DNA from: Xanthomarina arctica
GTDB taxonomy: Bacteria > Bacteroidota > Bacteroidia > Flavobacteriales > Flavobacteriaceae
Direction: 5' to 3'
Assembly (NCBI RefSeq): GCF_014638915.1
Contig: NZ_BMFQ01000002.1
Location: 1 to 64,000 of the forward strand
Length of the DNA stretch: 64,000 bases
The notes beneath the pieces were generated by a model, which saw nothing but the letters and a program-made list of their open reading frames with translations, was not told the DNA's origin and ran no database searches. Numbering within the stretch: the first letter of the stretch is position 1; every line of letters begins with the position of its first letter. Made by a program: the position numbers and the translations under genes. Below, piece after piece: positions 54,774-63,484 of the stretch.

Positions 54774-55787
54774 ATGCAATTACAGTTTTCATTTATAATC
54801 CCTGTATATAATCGTCCAGACGAAATAGAGGAGTTGTTATTAAGTTTTACCAAGCTCGAAACAACCTTAAACTTTGAAATCGTTATTGTAGAAGATGGTT
54901 CTACTTTAACTTCAGAATCCATAATTAATTCATTTAAGGATAAACTTGATATTGCTTATTTTAAAAAGGATAATTCAGGTCCAGGAGATTCTAGAAATTA
55001 TGGAATGAAACGTGCCAAAGGCAATTATTATATCATTTTAGATTCTGATTGCATTTTACCTCCACCATATTTAAATGAAGTATCTAATAGTCTAAATGAA
55101 GAGTTTGTGCATTGTTTTGGAGGTCCTGATGCCTCGCACCAATCTTTTTCAAAAATACAAAAGGCTATTAATTTTTCAATGACTTCTTTTATCACAACTG
55201 GAGGAATAAGAGGACATAAAAAAAGTGTTAATAAATTTCAGCCGCGGAGTTTTAATATGGGACTTTCAAAAGAAGCCTTTATAAAGTCTGAGGGATTTGG
55301 AGAAATTCATCCTGGAGAAGATCCAGACTTATCTATTCGACTTTGGAATCTGGGTTATCAAACAAAACTAATTCCGGAGGCTTATGTGTTTCACAAACGC
55401 CGAATTTCTTGGTCTAAATTTTATAAACAAGTTAAAAAGTTCGGACTAGTAAGACCTATTTTAAATGCATGGCATCCAGAAACTAAGAAAATAACTTATT
55501 GGTTTCCAACACTATTTTTATTCGGATTTATTCTTAGCTTGGCATTGTTAGTACTTTATAGTTTTAAAGGGTTGCTGATTTTATATTTACTTTATTTTTT
55601 GTGCGCCTTTGTCCTTGCTTTATTCAAGACAAAAAGTTTTTATATTGCAGTTTTATCGTTAGCGGCAATAACCATTCAATTTTTTGGTTATGGAATAGGG
55701 TTTATAAGTGCTACAATTTTAATAAATTTATTAAAAAAAGATCCTAGACTTCAGTTTCCAGAATTATTCTTTAAGAAATCATGTTAA
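54774..55787 (+). CDS. GT2-family glycosyltransferase with C-terminal membrane segments
   Basis: The 337-residue protein begins with the GT-A fold SFIIPVYNRPDEIEELLLS, then VEDGS near 40 and LDSDC, a DXD-like metal site near 93. It has an EDPDLSIRLWNLGY block, typical of inverting GT2 enzymes, and two or three TM segments from about 238 to the end. It transfers a nucleotide sugar to a lipid or polysaccharide; donor and acceptor are unknown. It overlaps the YbbR-like gene by 7 bp, and coaE follows. Confidence 0.88.
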   Translation: MQLQFSFIIPVYNRPDEIEELLLSFTKLETTLNFEIVIVEDGSTLTSESIINSFKDKLDIAYFKKDNSGPGDSRNYGMKRAKGNYYIILDSDCILPPPYLNEVSNSLNEEFVHCFGGPDASHQSFSKIQKAINFSMTSFITTGGIRGHKKSVNKFQPRSFNMGLSKEAFIKSEGFGEIHPGEDPDLSIRLWNLGYQTKLIPEAYVFHKRRISWSKFYKQVKKFGLVRPILNAWHPETKKITYWFPTLFLFGFILSLALLVLYSFKGLLILYLLYFLCAFVLALFKTKSFYIAVLSLAAITIQFFGYGIGFISATILINLLKKDPRLQFPELFFKKSC

Positions 55788-56749
55788 AACTTATCAAAAC
55801 CAAAATACTAGCATCTATAAAAAACAAAAAGATTAATGTGTTTTTTTTGTTTCTCTTGCTATCTTTTACTGTGCTTGTGTTTTTAAAATTGTCTAATACA
55901 TACACAACTACTGTCGCATTTAAAATAAATAAAATTAACATTCCAGAAAGTCATTTGGTATTAAATAATGATGCACATAAAATAAATATTACAATTCGTA
56001 CGCATGGTTTTAACTTGCTAAAGTACTATTTTGAAAAACCTGAGGTTGATATTGATTTTAGTAAGAATATTTCAAAAAATAAAAAATTTTATGTTTGGAA
56101 TAAGCAACAAGGCTATTCAGATATTAATTTTCAATTCTCTAAAGATGAAGAGATTGTTGCCATTAATCCCGATACTTTAAAGTTTCGATATGATGTGAAT
56201 GCTGTAAAAAAAGTACCTGTTAAATTGGAATCAAAATGGCATTTTGCCCAAGGATTCGACTTATTGGACTCTATTAATATTGTACCAGATTCTATTAAAA
56301 TAATTGGTCCAGAAATATTACTTTCTAAAATATTATATATAGAAACGGATACGCTTATGTTGAAAGACATAAAAACGAATATTGGTAAAACAATTTCTTT
56401 AAAATTGCCTAAAAATAAGAATGATAATCTAAAGTTTTCAGATTCTGAAGTAACTGTAAGTGGAACCGTTGAAAAATTTACTGAAGGACATTTAAAAATC
56501 CCTGTTTCTGTAATTAATATTCCAGAAAACATTACAATCAAGTACTTTCCTAAAAAAGTTTTTGTAACTTTTTACACAAGTTTATCTAATTATAACAGTG
56601 TAAAAGAAGCTGATTTTGAAATTATTTGCGACTATAACCATTTAGAGAAAGGAACAGAGTATTTAATTCCAGAGATTATAAAAAAGCCTAATAGGGTTAA
56701 AAATATCAAATTATCTCAAGAGCACATTGAATTTATTATTATAGAATGA
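55781..56749 (+). CDS. YbbR-like domain protein
   Basis: The 322-residue protein has one N-terminal TM helix (VFFLFLLLSFTVLVFLK, about 20-36) and then a periplasmic part with YbbR-like beta repeats (FKINKINIPESHLVL, and a second unit around VPVKLESKWHFAQGFDLLDS). YbbR proteins in Firmicutes (CdaR) regulate cyclic-di-AMP cyclase CdaA; no cdaA is next to it here. It is placed before coaE, as commonly in Flavobacteriia. It overlaps both neighbours (7 bp and 4 bp). Confidence 0.82.
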   Translation: MLKLIKTKILASIKNKKINVFFLFLLLSFTVLVFLKLSNTYTTTVAFKINKINIPESHLVLNNDAHKINITIRTHGFNLLKYYFEKPEVDIDFSKNISKNKKFYVWNKQQGYSDINFQFSKDEEIVAINPDTLKFRYDVNAVKKVPVKLESKWHFAQGFDLLDSINIVPDSIKIIGPEILLSKILYIETDTLMLKDIKTNIGKTISLKLPKNKNDNLKFSDSEVTVSGTVEKFTEGHLKIPVSVINIPENITIKYFPKKVFVTFYTSLSNYNSVKEADFEIICDYNHLEKGTEYLIPEIIKKPNRVKNIKLSQEHIEFIIIE

Positions 56750-57333
56750 AAGTAGTAGGTATAACAGGTGGAATTGGAAGTGGGAAGACCACCGTAGCAA
56801 AGCAATTTGAAGCTTTAGGTGTTCCTGTTTATATTGCAGATGTCGAAGCGAAAAAGTTAATGAACACGTCTAAAATAATTAGAAGAAAACTAATCGCTCT
56901 TTTTGGAGAAGAAGCTTTTTTCGATAATACTTTAAATAGACCGTTTTTAGCAGATAAAATTTTTAATAATGCTTCCTATTTAGAAAAAATGAACGCCATT
57001 GTTCACCCTAAGGTTGCTTCTCATTTTAAAAATTGGGTAAAAAAACAAAAAGCTCCTTATGTTTTAAAGGAATCTGCTATCTTATTTGAAAATGGCGCTT
57101 ATAAGTTTTGTGATTTAGTAATTACTGTTACGGCTCCTCTAGAGCTTAGAAAGGAGCGTTTGCTAAAAAGAGACGACACGACTTTAGAGAAAATTCAAGC
57201 AATCATTGATAATCAATGGGATGATAATAAAAAAATTGAAAAATCCCAGTTTGTAATTGTTAATAAAGACTTAGAACAAACCCAACTCCAAGTGCAACTT
57301 ACCCATAATAAAATCGTTAACAACATAACGTAA
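56746..57333 (+). CDS. coaE: Dephospho-CoA kinase
   Basis: CoaE phosphorylates dephospho-CoA in the last step of CoA synthesis. The 195 residues have the P-loop GITGGIGSGKTTVAKQF at 5-21, Asp in YIADVEAKKL, and the CoA-domain block HPKVASHFKNWVKKQK; the lid is near LRKERLLKRDDT. The start overlaps the YbbR-like gene by 4 bp (ATGA). It is the end of the GT2-YbbR-coaE operon. Confidence 0.95.
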   Translation: MKVVGITGGIGSGKTTVAKQFEALGVPVYIADVEAKKLMNTSKIIRRKLIALFGEEAFFDNTLNRPFLADKIFNNASYLEKMNAIVHPKVASHFKNWVKKQKAPYVLKESAILFENGAYKFCDLVITVTAPLELRKERLLKRDDTTLEKIQAIIDNQWDDNKKIEKSQFVIVNKDLEQTQLQVQLTHNKIVNNIT

Positions 57334-57343
57334 TTCCTAAATT

Positions 57344-57401
57344 TTAACATTTTTGTTAATGTAAGGTTAAATGATAAGTAAGCTAAATGTTAAAATGTTA
57401 A
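57344..57401. promoter_or_regulatory. GTTAA repeat region before the two-component genes
   Basis: The region contains the inverted pair TTAACA-TTTT-TGTTAA (57344-57359), GGTTAA (57365-57370, 11 bp after the preceding GTTAA), and TGTTAA at 57388 and 57396. Repeats about 11 bp apart are typical of OmpR-type regulator sites, and an OmpR-type regulator is encoded just downstream, so autoregulation is plausible. Confidence 0.35.
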
Positions 57402-57406
57402 TTTTG
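57399..57406 (+). promoter_or_regulatory. -7 promoter box of the histidine kinase gene
   Basis: TAATTTTG lies four bases before the ATG at 57411 and overlaps the last TGTTAA repeat. A leaderless start is suggested. Confidence 0.45.
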
Positions 57407-57410
57407 AACG

Positions 57411-58988
57411 ATGAGCAAAAAGTTATTCATCATACTGGTACTATTAATGAGTTTGTCTTTAGTAGGGATCATTTTCGTTCAAGCATATTATATCAATAAC
57501 TCTTTAAAAAATGAAGAAGAGCAGTTTACATTTAACGTAAAAAAAGCGTTAAGTTATACTTCTAAAAGTATTGAAGATAGAGAGTTTAAAGAGTATGCTT
57601 TAAAGATTCAAGATTTGTTAGATCAAGGTGTAAAGCCTGATACAACGGCATTTAGAGATTTTTATTTAAAAGAAGAAGTAAAAGGCTCGAATGAAAGATT
57701 GATTTATAGAAACAGTATTTTAGAAGAAAACTATAAATTATCATCATCGATCTTTGACATAGGTTTAGACAGTATTAATATTAAAAAAGTATTAAGCGAT
57801 AGAGAAACTAAGATATTGAAAGGAAACGCCTTGGAATCTAATTCAAATTTGAATTTGGATGCCATGATGTTCGAATTTGGTAAATTGTCGAAAGGAGCTG
57901 AAATATTTTACGACACAGCTTACGAAGATTTATCTTATCGCGTCCCAATTCACAAACGTGTAACTAAAGATGAAATAGATAAACTTCTTCAAAGCAAATT
58001 AGGTGAAGACAACATTGATATAGATTTTCAATTTGCAATCTATAGTAGTGATTTGGCAACTAAAATACAATCGGAAGATTTTGAGTTAATAACAGAATCG
58101 ACTTTTAGTGTACCAATTTTTCAGAATAAAAATAATGAAAGTAATTATAGACTTTTAGTTAATTTCCCAAAACGAAATACGTTTGTACAATCTTCCATTA
58201 TTAAAATGACATTGCTTTCAATCATTTTTACATCTATTATAATTATAGCATATACAAGTGCTTTGATGCAATTATTAAAACAACGTAAAATTTCTGAAAT
58301 TAAAACAGATTTCATTAATAATATGACACACGAATTTAAAACACCTATTGCTACTATAAATTTAGCTTTAGATGCCATTAGAAACCCGAGTGTTATTGAT
58401 GACAAAGAAAAGGTTCTAAGGTATCTTAGAATGATAAAAGAAGAGAATAAGCGCATGCATGCGCAAGTAGAAAATGTACTAAGAATATCTAAACTTGAAA
58501 GAAACGAACTAAACATTAGTAAGGAACGTGTTGCTTTAAACGACTTAATAGAAGATGCCATTACGCATGTAGAGTTATTGGTTGAAGACAGGAACGGAAA
58601 GATAAACATTAATTTATCTAAAGACGATACGTCTGTTTTAGCAAATGAAACCCATTTTACCAATGTTATTGTTAATGTTTTAGATAATGCTATAAAATAT
58701 ACGCCTGAATCTAGAGCGCCAATAATAGATATTACCACCGAGAATGTGGGGACAAACATTATATTAAAAATAAAAGACCAAGGTGGTGGAATGGGGAAAG
58801 CCGCACAAAAACGTGTTTTCGAAAAATTTTATAGAGAGCATACAGGCGATAGGCATGATGTGAAAGGTCATGGATTAGGTTTAGCATATGTTAAACAAAT
58901 TGTAGAAGACCATCAAGGTCATATATCAGTTGAAAGTGAAAAAGACAAAGGAAGTACGTTTATTATCAAACTTCCATTAATATCGTAA
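57411..58988 (+). CDS. Sensor histidine kinase (RprX-like)
   Basis: The 525-residue kinase has two TM helices (about 5-27 and 263-285) around a periplasmic sensor of about 235 residues. Next comes HisKA with His307 in NNMTHEFKTPIATINLA, the N-box ETHFTNVIVNVLDNAIKYTP, and the G boxes IKDQGGGMG and GHGLGLAYVKQIV. The stimulus cannot be told from the sequence. It lies 4 bp before its OmpR-type response regulator; the pair resembles the RprX/RprY systems of Bacteroidetes. The antisense ORF at 58145-58759 is a shadow. Confidence 0.9.
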   Translation: MSKKLFIILVLLMSLSLVGIIFVQAYYINNSLKNEEEQFTFNVKKALSYTSKSIEDREFKEYALKIQDLLDQGVKPDTTAFRDFYLKEEVKGSNERLIYRNSILEENYKLSSSIFDIGLDSINIKKVLSDRETKILKGNALESNSNLNLDAMMFEFGKLSKGAEIFYDTAYEDLSYRVPIHKRVTKDEIDKLLQSKLGEDNIDIDFQFAIYSSDLATKIQSEDFELITESTFSVPIFQNKNNESNYRLLVNFPKRNTFVQSSIIKMTLLSIIFTSIIIIAYTSALMQLLKQRKISEIKTDFINNMTHEFKTPIATINLALDAIRNPSVIDDKEKVLRYLRMIKEENKRMHAQVENVLRISKLERNELNISKERVALNDLIEDAITHVELLVEDRNGKININLSKDDTSVLANETHFTNVIVNVLDNAIKYTPESRAPIIDITTENVGTNIILKIKDQGGGMGKAAQKRVFEKFYREHTGDRHDVKGHGLGLAYVKQIVEDHQGHISVESEKDKGSTFIIKLPLIS

Positions 58989-58992
58989 AGCT

Positions 58993-59703
58993 ATGAATGA
59001 ACAACAAAAAAAAATATTATTAGTAGAAGATGATCCAAATTTTGGAACTATTCTTAAGGATTATTTAATGATGAATGATTATCAAGTTACTCATGCCAAA
59101 AACGGTATGGAAGGCTTTGAGAAATTTAAGAAAGACGATTTCGATTTGTGCATTTTAGATGTGATGATGCCTTATAAAGATGGTTTTACTTTAGCTAAAG
59201 AAATTAGAGAAAAAAATACGGATGTTCCTATTGTTTTCCTTACTGCTAAAGCCATGAAAGAAGATGTTCTTAAAGGTTACAAAGTGGGTGCTGACGATTA
59301 TTTAAACAAACCTTTTGATAGTGAGGTTTTATTAATGAAAATTAAAGCCATCATGCAGCGTAAAGCTACAGAAACGGTTTCAGATAGTAAACAGTTTGAA
59401 TTCAAAATAGGAGGTTTTGATTTAAATTCTAAACTTCGTTTCTTAACTTATAATGGGGGAGAACAAGTTAAATTATCGCCTAAAGAAAACGAATTATTGC
59501 GTTTACTTGCTTTACATGAAAACGATTTAATGCCTAGAGAATTGGCTTTAACTAAAATTTGGAGAGACGATAATTACTTTACCTCTAGAAGTATGGATGT
59601 TTATATAGCCAAACTTAGAAAGTATTTAAAACTTGACGAAAATGTTGAGATTTTAAATATTCATGGGGAAGGTTTTAGACTTGTCGTTAACCAGAACGCA
59701 TAA
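58993..59703 (+). CDS. OmpR-family response regulator (RprY-like)
   Basis: The 236-residue regulator has a receiver domain with Asp56 (CILDVMMPYKDGF) as the phosphoacceptor, the acidic pair VEDDP near 11-15, and the switch Lys in DDYLNKPFD. A C-terminal winged helix (about 135-236: LSPKENELLRLLALHEND and MDVYIAKLRKYLK) follows. It should be phosphorylated by the kinase 4 bp upstream and bind DNA as a dimer. Target genes are unknown; the GTTAA repeats at 57344-57401 are a candidate autoregulatory site. Confidence 0.93.
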   Translation: MNEQQKKILLVEDDPNFGTILKDYLMMNDYQVTHAKNGMEGFEKFKKDDFDLCILDVMMPYKDGFTLAKEIREKNTDVPIVFLTAKAMKEDVLKGYKVGADDYLNKPFDSEVLLMKIKAIMQRKATETVSDSKQFEFKIGGFDLNSKLRFLTYNGGEQVKLSPKENELLRLLALHENDLMPRELALTKIWRDDNYFTSRSMDVYIAKLRKYLKLDENVEILNIHGEGFRLVVNQNA

Positions 59704-59725
59704 TCCATTAAGGACTATAAAATAA

Positions 59726-59773
59726 AAATCCAGCGGTATTTTGAGAGATCAAAATGTTGCTGGATTTATTTTT
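59726..59773 (+). terminator. Bidirectional terminator between the response regulator and miaA
   Basis: AAATCCAGC / GCTGGATTT form the outer stem (59726-59734, 59759-59767) with an inner ATTTTG / CAAAAT stem. T tracts follow on both strands. The miaA stop codon overlaps the hairpin. Confidence 0.85.
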
Positions 59774-60668
59774 TAAGGTTTATAGTTTCTATAATATTCT
59801 CTATAGGTGTTGTATAATCAAACCAAAGGATATCTTCTTTTTTTCTAAACCAAGTAAGCTGTCTTTTTGCAAATCGCCTAGAATTTTTCTTGATTTCAGA
59901 AATGGCAAAATCTAGAGGCCATTCACCTTCAAAGTACTTAAACAATTCCTTGTACCCAACCGTATTTAAGGCGTTTAAATGCTTTTTGTCTATGAGTTGT
60001 TTTACTTCCTCCAATAAACCTTCTTGCAACATTAAATCCACACGAAGATTGATTCTTTCGTAAATAACGTCTCTATCTGCTGTTAATCCAATTGAAATAG
60101 TTTTAAAAGGACGTGTTCCCTTCTCTTTATTTAAAAAAGAGGAGTAAGGCAGGCCAGAACCAATACTAACTTCCAAAGCACGGATAACACGTTGTGGATT
60201 ATCTCTAGCTATAGTATTAAAAGATTCAGGATCTAAGGCTTTTAGCTTTTCTTGAAGAATTTCTAAACCTTCATTTTTGTATAATTCGTTTAAACCATCT
60301 CTAATACTTGAATCCACTTCAGGGAAATGATCCAATCCATTTATAACAGCATCGACATATAAACCAGAGCCACCAACCATAATTGCTGTATCATGTGTTT
60401 TGAAAAGCAGATCTAAAACCTGTAAAGCATCTTTTTCAAAAGTACCTACGCTATAATGGTCTTCAATAGATTTATGATGAATAAAATGATGTTTTGCTGT
60501 TGCTAATTCTGAAGGAGTAGGAGCCGCAGTGCCAATTTGCATTTCCTTAAAAAACTGTCTGGAGTCTGCCGAAAGAATTTCGGTTTGAAAGTAATTTGCC
60601 AGTTTAATGCTTAGGGATGTTTTTCCAATGGCAGTTGGGCCTACTATTGAAATTAAAATCTTTTCCAT
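59766..60668 (-). CDS. miaA: tRNA dimethylallyltransferase MiaA
   Basis: MiaA adds the dimethylallyl group to A37 of tRNAs that read U-starting codons. The 300 residues have the P-loop GPTAIGKTS at 10-18, the D-S-R-Q-F motif (SADSRQFFKEMQIGTAAP), and a tRNA-binding region with RRFAKRQLTWFRKK at the C-terminus. The open frame starts 14 codons earlier, but MEKILISIVGPT is the family start and lies one base after the ion channel stop codon. Its stop overlaps the downstream terminator. Confidence 0.96.
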   Translation of the reverse strand: MEKILISIVGPTAIGKTSLSIKLANYFQTEILSADSRQFFKEMQIGTAAPTPSELATAKHHFIHHKSIEDHYSVGTFEKDALQVLDLLFKTHDTAIMVGGSGLYVDAVINGLDHFPEVDSSIRDGLNELYKNEGLEILQEKLKALDPESFNTIARDNPQRVIRALEVSIGSGLPYSSFLNKEKGTRPFKTISIGLTADRDVIYERINLRVDLMLQEGLLEEVKQLIDKKHLNALNTVGYKELFKYFEGEWPLDFAISEIKKNSRRFAKRQLTWFRKKEDILWFDYTTPIENIIETINLKK

Positions 60669-60669
60669 A

Positions 60670-61515
60670 TTACAATTTGTAACCACATTTGTTACAAAAA
60701 GAGGCATCATCCTTATGGTTTATAGACAAGCAATTTTCGCAGCATTGGGTATTTAAATGCCTTGGTTCTTCTTTTACAGGAGCTTTACCTTTGTGTTGAG
60801 ACGTAAACTCGGCTGTAACAATTCCTGTAGGAACAGCTATAATTCCATAACCCAAAATCATGATGAGGCTTGCAATAAATTGGCCTAGTGGTGTTTGTGG
60901 TGTAATGTCTCCAAAGCCAACAGTTGTAAGGGTAACGATGCACCAATACACACTTTTAGGGATGTTGGTAAATCCATTTTCCTCACCTTCAACCAAATAC
61001 ATAATGGTTCCAAGAATAACGGATATGATTACTATGGCATATAAAAAAACTGTTATTTTTACTCTACTTGCTTTTAAGGCGCTCAATAAAGTATCTGAAG
61101 CCCCTAAAAATCGAGCTAATTTTAAAATTCTAAAAACTCTTAATAAGCGTAACGCTCTTAAAGCGACAAGTGCATGAGTTCCTGCAAATATTAAAGATAA
61201 ATATTTAGGTATGGTAGAAAGTAAATCGATAATGCCATAAAAACTGGTTATGTATTTTAATGGTTGCTTTACTGTTATAATTCTAGCGATATATTCAATG
61301 GTAAAAAGGATGGTGATAACCCATTCAGAAATATTTAAAACTGCATGAAACCTAGTGTCAATGCTTTTCACACTTTCTAGCATAACAAGCATGATACTAG
61401 CAAGGATGGTAACTAATAAAATTAGGTCAAATAATTTTCCTGCGGGAGTATCTGCTTCATATATAATAATATAAAGTTTTTCTTTCCAGCTTATATCGGG
61501 TTTGCGTTCGGCCAT
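60670..61515 (-). CDS. Voltage-gated-type ion channel (likely K+) with C-terminal zinc ribbon
   Basis: The 281-residue protein has a six-TM layout. S4 contains regularly spaced Arg (Arg120, 123, 126, 129, within ALRALRLLRVFRILKLAR), and the pore region has the selectivity motif TVGFGD at 198-203, the K+ filter, followed by TM6. After about residue 245 it ends with a small zinc-ribbon-like domain: Cys259/Cys262 and Cys274/Cys277 (CENC ... CNKC). The ribbon on a channel is unusual. It is likely tetrameric. It lies one base from miaA and starts only 5 bases after a -7 box. Confidence 0.9.
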   Translation of the reverse strand: MAERKPDISWKEKLYIIIYEADTPAGKLFDLILLVTILASIMLVMLESVKSIDTRFHAVLNISEWVITILFTIEYIARIITVKQPLKYITSFYGIIDLLSTIPKYLSLIFAGTHALVALRALRLLRVFRILKLARFLGASDTLLSALKASRVKITVFLYAIVIISVILGTIMYLVEGEENGFTNIPKSVYWCIVTLTTVGFGDITPQTPLGQFIASLIMILGYGIIAVPTGIVTAEFTSQHKGKAPVKEEPRHLNTQCCENCLSINHKDDASFCNKCGYKL

Positions 61516-61520
61516 AAAGT

Positions 61521-61528
61521 CAAAAGTA
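61521..61528 (-). promoter_or_regulatory. -7 promoter box of the ion channel gene
   Basis: The minus strand reads TACTTTTG, five bases before the ATG at 61515, another potentially leaderless start. Confidence 0.42.
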
Positions 61529-61540
61529 CTAAAAGATTTG

Positions 61541-63484
61541 TTATTTATGCTTTAATACTATTAGCGAGTTTTTTTGAGCATCTACAATAGTACTCATGAA
61601 AACTTTTAAACTTTCGTAATATTCCGGATTGTAAATGGGTTCATTAAAGGTAAACTTAAAGTACAAAACAAGGTCATTGTCTATAATTTTTGTACTAAAA
61701 ATTAGTAAGCCTTTATTATTAGGTAAACTCATATTTACTTCTTCTGGAATTTCAAGAATTTCGTAATTATTATTTAGATCTATTTTTAAAGTATATAAAT
61801 AGGCGTCTTTGTAACCAAAGTCTATGGGATAGGTTCTATCCTTTAATTTAAAAGGATTTTCAGACATTAATTTAAACAAGAATGGATTAATATATAGGTT
61901 TTCATTAATATTTTCGGTTGGATATTCTATGGTAAACTCTTCTTGATAGTCAAAACTAGTTTTGTCCTTACTGGTAACTTTATGGTCCGAAAAGGTTATT
62001 AAATTATATTTTTCTTGATATTGTTTTAAATATTCAGATTGATTACTGTAATAAGATTTTTTTAAAGGATACGCATGATATCCAGTGGCATTAACATTTA
62101 CTTTACCAACCAATAGGTCATTCTCTTCCAATTTTAAATCGACTTTGTATTGGATGGTTGAAGTCTTTTTTGGGCTAATTTCAATCCATGTACTCCCATT
62201 TTTAAAATCTAAAAGTCTACCGTCTCCATTGAGACACCTAAAAGGTAATTCGCCAAAAGACATATATGGATCTGTAGCATCTAAAAGGTATGTTTGATTG
62301 TTAATAGTGGCCTGAACAATTAAATAATTAAATTCAGAAATTACAGGAAATAATTTGGTTGTGAAACCATTTGCTCTAGTCGATAATAATACAGGCAAAA
62401 CTTCAATGTTATTTTCTTCTAGTAGATTATGAAGAAGGATGTTTATTTCCGATACATTTCCAGATTTAGTTTTCATTAAATCTTTTATTGAAATGTCTCC
62501 AAAGATGTTATATTTTTCATTCCATGTAAATTTATTTTGAACATAGGCATAGATACTTTCAGCTCTTTTTAAGGGGTCTGTTTCAGGAAAAACAGATTCA
62601 TTAGATACGTTAACACTTAATTGCCTTCCAAAACGGGAATCAGATTTTAGTTCCTTATCTACATCTTTCCAGGTTTTACTTATTTTATCTATTCTGCCAT
62701 CAAATAATTTTACGGTGTTCAGTTCGTAACCTAATTTGGATAGATAGTTATCTTTAGTAGTCATATAATCCTCCTCAATAAATGCAGGAACATCTTCCAT
62801 AACATATTTTGAAACTGTGCAATCTGCATATCCGCCTCCTCTCACAGTTATGCAAGTGCTTTCTATGGCACTTTCATTTACTTTTAGTTTTAAAAAACCA
62901 ACCAGTTTAATATGGTACTCATAATTAGCAGGAATACTAGTATTATACTCGCTATATAACTTAGGAATATCGTCTTGAAACTCCCAACCCTGATAATTAT
63001 AAATATATGGGGATTCTGTGGTGTAACTATAAGTAATAACAGACCCTTCTTTAACATTTGGGAGGGTGAATTTGGTAATTGTATTTTTAGTATTATACTG
63101 TTCTTTATAAATATCGCTATCTCTTAATTTTGTGTGAATTACCGAAGTACCATTTAAATTATAGGTGGTAGCCATAATATTTTTAATAATCTCCTTTTTG
63201 GAGCCATCCTGATGAAGAACTATGGAAATAGTTGCCTTATCAAAACCATTACTATTCAAAATTTTTATTTTTCGTTTCACCTCTGAAACTAAATTAAAGG
63301 TTTGGTCGTCTATATAAGATTTGCCATATTCATAAAGTACAATGGCATTTGCGGTGGAATCTTGGTCAAAAACATTTGTTTGTATGTCGTCAAGAGTTAC
63401 AGAATAATCTTTTGAATTGAAATTAGATTGGGCCTGAATGCAAAAGGATGCAATTAAGAAGTAGGTTAGGTAGAAAGTCTTCAA
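61541..63484 (-). CDS. DUF3857/transglutaminase-like protein
   Basis: The 647-residue secreted protein has a signal peptide (FCIQAQS, cleavage about 19), a DUF3857 domain (about 55-220: GSVITYSYTTESPYIYN) and a transglutaminase-like region (about 270-400: RAESIYAYVQNKFTWNEKYNIF). The usual catalytic Cys-His-Asp is not clear: the loop expected to contain GVCxxxA reads KTKSGNVSEINILL, so the active site looks lost. The C-terminal part is beta-rich. The function is unknown. It starts directly at the stop of the nuclease gene. Confidence 0.82.
   Translation of the reverse strand: MKTFYLTYFLIASFCIQAQSNFNSKDYSVTLDDIQTNVFDQDSTANAIVLYEYGKSYIDDQTFNLVSEVKRKIKILNSNGFDKATISIVLHQDGSKKEIIKNIMATTYNLNGTSVIHTKLRDSDIYKEQYNTKNTITKFTLPNVKEGSVITYSYTTESPYIYNYQGWEFQDDIPKLYSEYNTSIPANYEYHIKLVGFLKLKVNESAIESTCITVRGGGYADCTVSKYVMEDVPAFIEEDYMTTKDNYLSKLGYELNTVKLFDGRIDKISKTWKDVDKELKSDSRFGRQLSVNVSNESVFPETDPLKRAESIYAYVQNKFTWNEKYNIFGDISIKDLMKTKSGNVSEINILLHNLLEENNIEVLPVLLSTRANGFTTKLFPVISEFNYLIVQATINNQTYLLDATDPYMSFGELPFRCLNGDGRLLDFKNGSTWIEISPKKTSTIQYKVDLKLEENDLLVGKVNVNATGYHAYPLKKSYYSNQSEYLKQYQEKYNLITFSDHKVTSKDKTSFDYQEEFTIEYPTENINENLYINPFLFKLMSENPFKLKDRTYPIDFGYKDAYLYTLKIDLNNNYEILEIPEEVNMSLPNNKGLLIFSTKIIDNDLVLYFKFTFNEPIYNPEYYESLKVFMSTIVDAQKNSLIVLKHK

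Noticed and set aside
56131-56541. 136-residue ORF antisense to the YbbR-like gene
   Set aside because: It is a shadow of a gene with clear domain structure on the other strand.
58145-58759. 204-residue ORF antisense to the histidine kinase
   Set aside because: It is a codon-bias shadow of the kinase frame, with Ser/Phe/Ile-rich sequence and no family.
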